Shown one piece after another: positions 12,130 through 22,890 of a stretch of 64,000 nucleotides of DNA. The stretch lies in the NCBI GenBank assembly GCA_020881915.1, contig JAJFPB010000003.1, forward strand, positions 3,038,001 to 3,102,000, read 5' to 3'. Made by a program: the position numbers and the translations under genes. This stretch comes from Paramyrothecium sp. XJ0827 (taxonomy: Eukaryota; Ascomycota; Sordariomycetes; Hypocreales; Stachybotryaceae). The notes under the pieces are model-generated. The model worked only from the letters and a program-made list of their open reading frames with translations. It searched no databases and was not told the origin of the DNA. How positions within the stretch are numbered: the stretch's first letter is position 1; each line of letters opens with the position of its first letter.

Positions 12130-12910
12130 CGTAACGTGAAAGAGCTCAAGTTGAATTCGGGCGTGCTTTAGATGGAGTATTGACACAGAAGGGTCTCATT
12201 TGAACAGTCTGGACAAGAATTTGGAAGAAGGAAAGAAGAAAAAAACCTCCGTCAGAGGTTCCGGATTTGTCTGTTGATTACGGAGTAAAGACGCGATGGT
12301 ATTTTGACCTAATGGAACGCACTGAGTGAGAGAATGTAAGTTGGAAATGGAAGAAAGAAGAAGGAGAAGGTGACGCAGAAGAGAATGGAGGAAAACTCGG
12401 CCATTGTGGGAAAAGAAGTGCTTGCCAGTTGCGGCTGCCTGAATCGTGGCAGCTGGCAAGAGTGGCGCCGCACCGTTTGTGCCTCTCGGGCACCTGATCA
12501 ATGCAAAAGTGGGAGAATGGAAGAAAATTCGAGATCTGACTGAATCATCTTGAAGGGAGCGCATCAATAAGGTAAGGCGAGCTGGTACAAAAGACGAATA
12601 GAACGTCGTAGAGTGAATAGAACAAGAACAAGGTACACCGCAACACAACCATCATCCTCATTTACGGAAGTAATCTACGGGTGGCTGATATCTACCATCA
12701 GCCGCCCATATCAAGTGCTCTATCGCGCTGAATCGCTACATTTCTCTTTGCTGCCCTCGGAGCTTTCCGTGCCTTGCATTGCCGGGCCACCCGGTGCCCT
12801 ACTCTACCATGAGAGCACGACCAACTTTTCTCTCCCACCCTTAATCTTTTGATACAAGCTCCGCAGAGGCTTCAATATATGGCTATACCGTCCAAGTATC
12901 CAGTTCTTAT
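12130..12910. other. Intergenic region between RID-type gene and helicase
   Basis: 781 bp with the 3' end of the methyltransferase gene and the promoter of the helicase (both minus strand). Codons that look protein-like extend upstream of the chosen helicase ATG to an in-frame TGA near 12200, so an extra 5' exon is possible. Otherwise purine-rich on the plus strand and non-coding. Confidence 0.45.
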
Positions 12911-14883
12911 TCAAGTTAAATCGATAACCTGCGTAGCCTCGCTATGTGGCCTTGTCCAACTGTTTCCCGTACCCCGTGCTGTGAGAGGCGGGCTAGGCAG
13001 CTGCGTTGGCTCCGCGTCAATCATGATGACATCGGATGGCGGAAAAGGCAAGGACTGAACTCCATCCTCCTTTTCCAACCAGATCCTCAAGAACTTGTAC
13101 AGAACTCGGACAGTGTTTGGCGGGAATGCGTTCCCGATTTGCCTCTTGATGGCCGTCTTCGTGCCTAGGAACCGGTGATGGCGGGGAAACCCTTGCAGGC
13201 TGGCGAATTCGCGGAGCGTAAGGTCTCTTGTCCCGTCTGGGTAGTACACACCTCCACAGCCTGTCGTTATGGTCATGGCTAATCGATCGGCGTCGTACGG
13301 AGGCAGAGGGGGTTGGTGGTACCTGACCGTCTGCAAATCGTGTAGGTCGTCCCCTCGTCGGACAGCACTCAGTGCACGGCCAATTGTATTGAAAGGTCGC
13401 AGGCCGTCCTCAGGGTTACGCGAATGCGTCGGCGGAGGAAAAGGGGGAAGTTTCTCGCCCGGCGCAGCTGCAATGACGATGAGCCTCTTTCGGTCTTGGG
13501 CCGAGCCCCATGTAGCGAGCCGAACGACTTTTTCCATCGAACAGAGTAGCCAAATTGAGTGAAATCCCCGATCAAAGCTCTCAAGTAGATCAGGTGCCGT
13601 TCGTGAGTAATACCAAATGTTTGTTCCAAGGTGATTATTCGCGGCCTTGTTTTGTTGATGAGTTCGTTGCAGCCAAGGAGAGCAAAGATATTGTCATCGT
13701 CGTTTATAGACTCGCGAGTATGTGCGGGAGAGAAGTATTGGCAAGGCGGAGATAAATGGAGGAAATCGGTCCGGATTGGTGTGTTTCTTGCTGCTTGGAT
13801 GAACCCATCCACCGAGTCCTTGTAAAGAACCACACCTGGAAAGTTCGCTTCATAGGTTTCCCAAACACCGGCTGAATGGTCCACAGCATTGGCAACCTTG
13901 AGCCCAGCAGATTGAGCACCACGCGATACACCTCCTGCGCCAGAAAAGGAGTCAAATAACGTATACTTCTGACCGTGTCTGTGTTCGTTGGCGCGCATGA
14001 ATGAATCCATTCCTTCAAGATCGATGCTACCGAGATGATGGGCACGGCTTGGACACCATGAACCGCCCTTTTGTCGGCCACCTCGCCAACGGTTGGAGAG
14101 TATTTCGTCTGCAATGCCAAAACGTGTATTCGATGTCTCATCCAGCTGTATCCTTTCGAGAGCCTCTTCCTCTGGCTTTGTATTTCGATCGCGAATCGTG
14201 AAGGTGACCTTGAGCTGCCAGCGGCAAACAAGATTGCCTTTCATCTCTACCTCAGCCAGCTTCTGTGCTTTGTTAGACGCGTTGCCTAGTAGGATCCTGG
14301 CATCGTTATGCTCCGGCCAAAGTGAATTCGTCTGAACTAAAACCCGCTTTCGGCGAACGGACGTGACTGGCGTAGTCACCATCAGTGGCAACTGATTGCT
14401 CGAATCGAGATGTTGTCTGGAGTGCAAGATCTTGCATATCTCATTCGTTTTCTTTGGGAGCATCCCTGAGAGATTTCGTGTTCTGGCAAAAGGTATGCCA
14501 CGAATGCGTGTTTCCTCGGCATTCTGCCTTACGATAGCCTTGACTTGGACGAATTCGACGAGGCAGTTTCCCATAAAAGTTGCCTCAATCTCGACAAAGT
14601 CTTCCACATAAATGCATCCAGCGGGAGATTGCACCAGATCCAGCGGAATCTCGGTGTTGATGAGTAGTTCACCATGAAGAAGATTTCGGTCATAGTAGGT
14701 CAGGTCTATGACTTCGTCCTCGAAAAGTTCCACGACCTCGGGGTCACTCTCGTGCCCTATAGTACATGAAGATGTAGAACTTGAGCTTCTTCGTCTTCTC
14801 TTTCTTCCAAAACGTTCATGTTGCAAAGAGCTTTGCCGGAGTCCACTACGGATGGAGGTTTCCGAAGCTTGTGTTGGTGACAT
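12911..14883 (-). CDS. rid: RID/Masc1-type DNA cytosine-5 methyltransferase, frame broken at an A5 run
   Basis: Fungal C5-methyltransferase of the family needed for repeat-induced point mutation in Neurospora (RID) and methylation induced premeiotically in Ascobolus (Masc1). The first ATG in frame is at 14883. Seen: a Ser/Arg-rich N-terminus, a BAH-like region (about 85-150), motif I FSGAGG (313-318), catalytic PPCQ (379-382), and an EQT in place of the usual ENV (420-422), as I recall for this family. Motif VIII (QDRKRL), motif IX (LTLREFASLQGFP) and motif X (QIGNAFPP) lie in a different frame. The shift falls at W450-K451, in the A5 run at 13529-13533 (minus strand); one base more or two fewer would keep a frame of about 656 aa. 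Protein similarity is continuous across the point, so an intron is unlikely. It may be a true lesion or a homopolymer sequence error. It is divergent from SEN1. Confidence 0.85.
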
Positions 14884-16438
14884 TTGGTCGAAGAGGCAAG
14901 AATGCAGCAGCTGGAGCACGTTTGTAAGATGTAATGCCTTTATTGTGGATTTCTATCCATGGCCTTTCTAAAAGTGTTAGCTCTTAGTCCTAGACGAAAA
15001 ACTATTCAGGATAGAACTCAGATAAGAGAATAGACTCACAGAATTTGAAGTCATGTGCAAGGAACACACATTGAGAACGAACGAAAAGCCACTTGGTGTG
15101 GTTAACTTAGGCTAGGAATTAAAACTAAAGCCGAATGAGGCTATATAGGTGAAGGTGCACGGATGTGCGTAAAGTGAAGTTGAGCTGACGAGGTGAGCCG
15201 TAGGCACCTTCTGAGTGCTACTGTCTCCTTAGCACCTCTATCCGATTGTGAACACCGGTCAAGGGGGAATTTTGACAGACATGCCAGCTGCTTATTATAT
15301 GAAAGAGCTTTAAGGCGAGCGCAAGGTGCAGACCAGATAACTTACACGATGCTACGTTGTGACATACGAGCTGAACATCGAGAGATGGGAGTTGGGTTTT
15401 CATGTTGCGTTTGGAACCTCTTCAACAAACCGGTTCTAGCGGTTCACCGAGCAAGTTCCACGACTTGATTTACTAGTGAATGCAACGCCTCGACGGTACG
15501 ACTTACAATCATGGTGGCTCGGCATGAAGAGAAGCCCACATGGGTGACTGCAGATTAGAGCGGGTGACTTACGCATCAATTTCCTCGAATCGACAACTCA
15601 CAGTTACGTGCATGATAGTTGGGAATGACGGAGACATGCTTTGAATTCCGAGTATTCTTTCTAACTGAAGTAGCTTACGAAGAATCACTCATGTTGCTGG
15701 CTGCGTCACCATTTAGGTAAGGTATGTGGAATTACGGTAAGGTAGAATTTCTCACAGTGGTGGTGACTTGGAGAGGTACTTAAAGTCAATACATGACGTT
15801 TGCTAGAAAACCCATTAAACCCCCTGCACAAACGCGTTCAGCTGGTGATTGGAACGCGTCTCCACATTTAACGAACGGGTACCTGCCGCCCTCACCTTCC
15901 ACTCCACAGTTGCAGTTGCAGTTGCAGTTACCTGGACAGCAGATAAGCGGGTGCACTAGTCTTATCAGTAGGTAGGTTCTACTTCCTGTGCTCCATCCAG
16001 CCCATCTTCTAGAATTATAATTTTTGGACAGTCGCCCGGGTTGGCAGCAAAGAGGCATAGGTAAGTAGGTAACCCTTGCATTTCCTGAGATTGTGCTGTT
16101 GATGTTTGGTCCTGTTGTCTACATCTCCGTTTGTGCTCCGGTTTTTTCAGCTTGGACCGCCGCCCGCCATGGGGTTTCCGTCCACTCTGAATCTTAGCCT
16201 CTCCTGTTTGCATCTTGACAAGACGTTCCTCGGGTGCCGCGGTTGTCCATCTCGAGGACTTGCAAACACTAACCCGCTGCAGGAGCCTGCCAGGAGCCTT
16301 GCTTCATGCGATTCGCTGAACCGAGCCATCACCGATGCACCAACTCTCACCTCTCATACCCACGACTTCGCATCTCTGACCTAGCATCCTTCACGATAGC
16401 TCGAGCGATGTGTCTCGCGGAACAACGTCACCTACACA
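14884..16438. promoter_or_regulatory. Divergent RID/SEN1 intergenic region
   Basis: 1.55 kb between the divergent RID-type and SEN1 start codons. It carries a (GTTGCA)n tract at 15908-15929 and scattered GGTAAGGTA motifs near 15715-15745. No coding feature was found. It must contain both promoters and leaders, and the pyrimidine-rich part near 16340-16438 is a likely SEN1 leader. Confidence 0.45.
15908..15929. repeat. (GTTGCA)n short tandem repeat
   Basis: About four hexamer copies with the last one degenerate, in the non-coding RID/SEN1 interval. Confidence 0.75.
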
Positions 16439-19400
16439 ATGTCCGACCCTAATGCCGAGCTCACAAGCTGGTTCGAGGAGCTGCAAGGATTCCCACCCAA
16501 TGCTCATCTGCTCTGCCCCCGTGTCGGAGACGAGGATACTGAAAACTACAAAATTCTGGATGACCCCGACTCAGAGTTAGACCTGAGCCAGAAGAAGGCT
16601 CGTATCGAAGATGGAAAGAGGCGCATCGAGGTAACATACTGGAACAGCTTGATATTCGGCTTTGACAAAAGAGACGCCGGAAAATGGCTCGAGGAGTTCA
16701 CAACGAGGCTAGAGGAATGCCTCAAGTGCTGCTCGGAATGTGTTTTCAACTGGCACATGAAGCGGAAATTACATCTCCAGAAGTTCTCCGAGTATGCCGA
16801 TAACCTCATTATCTCTCTGTAGACGCTGACCGTGCCCTCCAGTCGATGGAATGAAGAAGTCGTTTCCCAGATACAGGATATCTTGGATCGGCTAGATGTC
16901 GCACGCATTGACAAGACCTTGACCTGGGCGATGCAATTCATCGACAAGATTGAAGCCGAGGGCAAGCCGTTCAAGAAAGCGCTGTTTGGGGACCACCTCG
17001 CCACCGTGCATATTGCAGTCTACGAAGCCCTGTGCTGCGTCGCCTATATGTCCGATCCAAACCAACGCTCCGTTTTCCAACATGTATTCATGCGCTTGCA
17101 GGGCAAGAGCTACCTCAAGCTTGGAACAAAAGATCCCCTTCCTGGTATGACGTACTTCCTCTTCGACACCAAGAACGACGACCGCCGCAAGTGGGCTCAA
17201 GAGAATTGGAAGAATATCGACTCCAATTCTGTGACGGAGGAGCAGTTCGATTGGGCTATCAGTGGTGGGCTCATACTTGCCATCGATTCCATCAACAGGA
17301 AAGACTTGGCCCAACCATCAAGCGAGACTTACCTCGAGATCGAGCAGTTTTGGCAGGGGTTCGAAGTGATCCTACGCGCTCTGAATGACGAGCTGATTCC
17401 TAGTCGGCTTCGCAACCTCGAGGTTAAGCCCGGGAGCCCCAATATTTACGACCTGCTATTCCGTCATATTCAATTCTGCCAGTCTGAGGGTGTCTTGGTT
17501 GTTGCCATTCGCGTGCTTACAGCACTGCTAAAGAAATCGCCAAAAGCATTCTGGGATGTGATAGGGGATGCACGTCCTAATGTCATTGCTGATTTGCTCT
17601 TTGGGAGCCCCGTATACAAAGAGCTGCTTCGGCAATCTTTGGAGGATTGCTGGACTGGGTTTGACCCCGGGGTCCAACGTGTTCCATTTCCTACATCATG
17701 GATCAACCCCTGGCTTCAATCACTGGGGCGGGATCGTAGATACGACGCTTGCGAAGTTCTTATGCACACTCTTTTCGAGACACTTGCAAAAGATCCAAGC
17801 ATTGGAGAGCCAGGTCAAGCTGCCTGCATACGAGCCGGATTTGACGCGCTCAACTTCACCATGTTATCGTTCCTGGACGCCGAAACTAAACTCGGCTCTG
17901 GCACAACGCATTTATACGCCAACGCTGCGTTCAATCTCGTGAAGAAGCACAAGGACTTGATTCTCAAAAATATATTCCCGCTTTCAGAGCATGCGCAGGG
18001 CTGGACCACGTTCCAACTGGCGTCTACTGCCAAGGAAGTATTACAGGCCGCCATGAGACTCGATATGAAACTTTTTTCCGAAGAGTTTCTTGCCCTGCAT
18101 AACAAGCAGCAATTGCAATCCACGGTTACAAGAAATTCCAAGGTCTTCTGGCAAGGTATCGTTGAGATGATTGACAACTCTTCCGCCTCTGATCGAGTGG
18201 ACTTGGCAAAAGAAATTCTACTTTCTCTTGGCCCATTGATCGTAATAGAACAGATACGACCACTCAAGTCCAACCCACAATTGGACAACTCGGCACAGTC
18301 CTTCAATAAAGCACTCGAAGAAACTGAGGATGTACTTGCTAAAATCCTTGGCCGCGTCTCTGAGTTTGACACGCCAGAGTTGAGCACGCTTTTCTCTGAC
18401 CGCTTTCCTTTCCAAATCATTGTCGGTTTATCAGTTCGTGGTGAAACCGACCTCGCAGAAGCATCATCGGAGGTGCTTAAAAGCTGGACTGGCGAGCTGT
18501 CTCGAAGCGGCGCCGTCGAGCAAATGACCCAGTTGCATAGCGATCAGACGTTGGCCTCCATAGTTCTGGCTCTAGAGCGTGTTCTTCGACCACCATATCC
18601 ATGGGGCCCTATTCGCCCTCTCCTCACCATGAGTCGAGACGTGCTGAGGGGACTTGCTGACCCCTCCACTGGAGTTCTGCGAGTGAAGCCGTTGGATTCT
18701 AAATCCGCGGCCACAGTGCTGCGATGGTGGAATGAGCAATGGCGATTTGTCTCGAAGGCATGCTTGAATATTGAATCATGGTCCTTCACGATCCCCAACG
18801 CCACCATGACGACCTTTTGTCGCGAGATCATGGAACTCGCCGAAGCGCTCATTGCGGAAGACGGCTTGCTCACCTCAGCGACCGCTCTAGGTCGAAGTGA
18901 GAAGGAAATGATGGTGCGGATCTTGGAACCTGCCAAGGACAACTTTCGGGGCATGGAGAACATGATTCGACTTAAAGACTACTACCTAGTCGATGTCACA
19001 GTCCGGGTTTTGTGCAAAATTCTGAAGCGGCTTCGCGAGAACAACTTAGAAATCAATGCTGCCTCTCGCAAGTTGATCACGGATGCATGCTTACCTACCT
19101 CTACACCTGGAAAATTCGTCCGCTCAACCAACCTTACGGATCGACAACGTGCGGAACTTCTTCAGGCACTAGGACAGACGGACGAGGAGGTGCAGATATA
19201 CCAGCTGGGTGTGACAGGACCGGCTTCCGATAAAGCAAAGACTCAGAAGCAAAGTAAACTCGATGCCTGGTCCAAGTCAGGCTCAGGGACTGGGGCAATC
19301 ACTCCTACAGAGAAAACCAACCGCGATGTGGTTCGAGAGCTTAGTAAATCTCTAGACAATCCATTGCTCAAACAGCTCGAAGCTCGTCAGGCCCAGGCCA

Positions 19401-22400
19401 AGGCCAAATCCAAATCACAGGTACAGCTGCCTAAGAAGGAGGACATTTCGAAATTGAAAGAGAAACGTCAACGAGAAAAGGCGGAAAGAGAGAAGAGAAA
19501 TGCAGAAGCCATTGCGAGGGCACGACAGATTCGTGCCGAAATCAATCCTGGCGAAGGGTCTAGTCTTGCCAGCCTGCAATTAACTGGAAGAGATCACGGA
19601 AAGAGTGAAATTATGGTCAACAGCTCAGATGAAGAGTCTGGGGATGACGATGAAGACTCTGACTCTGATAACCAGCTGGTTGCACTGAGTACCGGTGGCG
19701 GAAAGGTCATGGACGAAGCCGCAAGACGTCGGCAACAAGCTCTGAGAGACAAGATGCGTCGGCCTGTCAAGAAGGTCAGACAGCAGCGGTCTGTGAAGGA
19801 GATGAGAGCTCGGCTTATCCCTCCCATGGACAGACTCCACAATACTATTCTGGCGTGGGATATCTTCCACAATGGAGACAATCCTCCCAACGGTCCCGCA
19901 GCCAGTGCCGTTGCCACGAGATATCCTGATCCTAGATCCTACCAAGACACCTTCTTTCCCTTGCTTGCCTCGGAAGCTTGGCGATCCTTTGTCACTGCCA
20001 AAGATGAGATAACGGCTCAAGCATTTGGTATGAAGATCGCTAGTCGTGCGAGCGTTGATAGTTACCTAGAAGTGGCTTTCACCATGCCCATTGTCCAGAA
20101 CCGCGAACGAGGTGTTTCTGAAGGCGATATTCTACTCGTCTCCGAGTCAGAAAAACCGTTGGCCGAACCCTCTGCCAGACACTGTCTTGCCCGCGTTCAC
20201 CGCATCACATACAAGAAAGATCTTATTGAGGTCACGTATCGTGTAGCTTCGCGGAACAATCCCCTGACGCCAGTACTTTCCCCGAACAACAATGTTCATG
20301 CAGTCAAGATTACCAACATGATCACAATTGAACGCGAATATGCCGCCCTGGAGAGTTTACAGTATTACGACCTTATGGACGAAATCCTTAAAGCCGAGCC
20401 ATCGCCCATCATTCGGTACGGAGAGGAGCGAGTCTCCAATTGGATGGAGAACTGGGCACTCAACCGCGGTCAAGCCCTGGCAGTGTTGGGTGCTCAAGAG
20501 AACGACGGCTTCACTTTGATCCAAGGGTAAGTTGTGGTGAAGGCCTGTGTACAAGAGAAAAAAACAGACTGCTGACTTGATCTTAGTCCTCCGGGAACCG
20601 GAAAGACGAAAACCATCGTAGCAATGGTAGGAGCACTCTTGTCGGACCAAATCAGTCAGGCTTCAGGCAACGGTACACCTGTTGGCGCCCCAGTTCGGCC
20701 AGGCAACGTGTCTGCTGTTAATGGCCAGCAGCGGCCAAAGAAGCTTCTGGTTTGCGCACCTAGCAACGCTGCAGTGGACGAATTGGTCCTTCGTTTGAAG
20801 GCCGGAGTGAAGACCATTAGTGGGAAGACGCGAAACATCAATGTTCTTCGATTAGGTCGAACTGATGCGATCAATGCCGGCGTCAAAGATGTCACTCTTG
20901 ACGAGCTTGTCAAGCAACGACTCGAGGGAGACGACACCAAGGACAAGGCCAAGGCCGATCGTGAAAAACTGCATGAGGATGCTGCCAAGATCAAGGAGAC
21001 ACTCTCGGAGCTCCGGCCTCGCCTAGAAGAAAGCCGTGGCCTCGATGACCGTACGGTCTACAATAACCTATCCAGACAGTTCGATGAATTGAAAAAGCAG
21101 CAAATGCAAATCGGCAAGCAAATCGACGCCAACAAAGACAGTGGCAATTCATTAGCCAGAGAAATGGAAATGCGTCGACGTCAAGTTCAACAGGAAATTT
21201 TGAACTCAGCACATGTCCTTTGCGCAACCCTGAGCGGTAGCGGGCACGACATGTTCCGAAACCTGGATGTCGAGTTTGAAACTGTGATTATCGACGAGGC
21301 TGCGCAGTGCGTGGAACTAAGCGCATTGATCCCACTGAAATATGGCTGCTGCAAGTGTATTCTTGTTGGTGATCCCAAGCAACTTCCTCCAACCGTCCTG
21401 TCGCAGTCAGCTGCGCGTTTCGGTTATGATCAGAGTTTGTTCGTGCGAATGCAGCAGAATCATCCACAGTCCATTCATCTGCTAGACATGCAGTATCGTA
21501 TGCACCCGGAGATCAGTGTTTTCCCGAGCAAGGAATTCTACGAAGGCCAGCTGCTAGACGGCCAGGACATGCTACAGCTTCGCCAGCAGCCGTGGCACAA
21601 GGCAGCGCTTCTTGGCCCTTATCGTTTCTTCGATGTTCAGGGTGTACAAGAGCGAGGCGCGAGGGGACAATCTCTGGTGAATACGAGGGAACTGGAGGTT
21701 GCTCTACAGATGTACGAGCGCTTCCGGAAAGACTACTCTGATTGCGAATTACGCGGCAAGATTGGAATCATCACACCATACAAGGCGCAGCTGTACGAAC
21801 TACGCAATCGTTTCAAAGCACGGTACGGCGAGAACATATCCGAGTTTATCGAGTTCAACACTACGGATGCGTTCCAAGGACGTGAATGTGAGATTATCAT
21901 CTTCTCTTGCGTTCGAGCCAGTTCGACGGGTGGTATTGGTTTCATGACGGACATTCGTCGAATGAACGTCGGTCTGACTCGTGCCAAATCGTCACTCTGG
22001 ATTCTGGGTGACTCCAGGGCCCTTGTCCAGGGTGAGTTCTGGAAGAAACTCATTGAGGATGCTCAAGCACGAGACGTGTACACCAAGGGTGACATCCTTT
22101 CGATGTTCCGGAAGCCACTCGAGGCTGCCAAGCCGCGGAGTTACGCACCCCCAAAGACCTCTGCTCTTCCCAAGAGCCTGCCGCCTGTATCCGCTTCGCC
22201 TGACGTTGAGATGAAAGAGGCGTCCCCAGTCGCACAGGAGCCCTTAAAGGCGGACGGCGCTCGAGGAGAAGCAAAATTGTCGAAGGCCGACAATCCCGTG
22301 CAAGGAACTAGCGTACCTGATCTGCAGGAGCTAAAAAAGCAGACGCCAGTGATTCCACGCACGGGCGGTCCGCCTGTCATTCACACGTCAAATGCGGAAG

Positions 22401-22890
22401 TCAAGAAGAGAGGCCTAGATAGTCCCGATGGAGGTCAGCCAGGTCCGAAGAGGGTACGTGATACATTTACTATTTCATCTTCAAGATCTAATGAAGCACA
22501 GGCTGCGAATGACAGACCAAAAGGTGGCCTGATGAATAAGTTTGGACAGAGGCCAGTGGGTAAACCTCCAAAGCCGCCGCAAGACCCATCGGCACTATCG
22601 GTCATGGGTTTAGTACCGCCTGAAAGGCCACCTGCTAGGCCTATGCAAGCGCCGCCTAGAGACGTGATGGGCTCGGCAACGAGTCTGCCTAGCAGATCGA
22701 CATCGGATAGGTATGGAGATACTATGGGACAGGGCAAGGTATGTAGCGCGCTCGTTCTCTTGCACCATAAGCAACCGCCCTTATGGGCACGCATCTAACA
22801 GCAGGCCTACAGTCATCGAATCCGCCAAACGCGCCTACCGGACCACGGAAGAAAGGGAAGCCCAGTCTTTTCGTGCCTCGGAAACGCTGA
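16439..22890 (+). CDS. SEN1: Sen1-type RNA/DNA helicase (senataxin homologue)
   Basis: Nuclear SF1B helicase that terminates non-coding Pol II transcription and resolves R-loops. Four exons (16439-16791, 16843-20526, 20587-22738, 22813-22890) encode about 2088 aa, near yeast Sen1 (2231). Introns are 51, 60 and 74 nt with CTGAC, CTGAC and CTAAC branch points. Seen: the large helical N-terminal SEN1 domain (residues 1 to about 750), a basic/acidic linker (about 980-1080), and the helicase core. Core motifs are GPPGTGKT (from 1346, first codon split by intron 2), DEAAQ, GDPKQLPPTV, QYRMHPEIS, TTDAFQGRE and NVGLTRAKSSLWI. The last exon encodes the basic end GPRKKGKPSLFVPRKR, a likely nuclear localisation signal. 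An in-frame 48-nt segment (22454-22501) has intron-like ends (GTACGT/ACAG) and may also be spliced. Confidence 0.93.

Noticed and set aside
13520..13545. An intron as the explanation for the RID frame change
   Set aside because: Conserved protein is continuous on both sides of the A5 run, leaving no room for even a 45-nt intron.
16792..16822. A 31-nt intron ending at the first TAG in SEN1
   Set aside because: It is too short and gives a stop in the next frame; the 51-nt intron to 16842 has a CTGAC branch point and keeps the frame.
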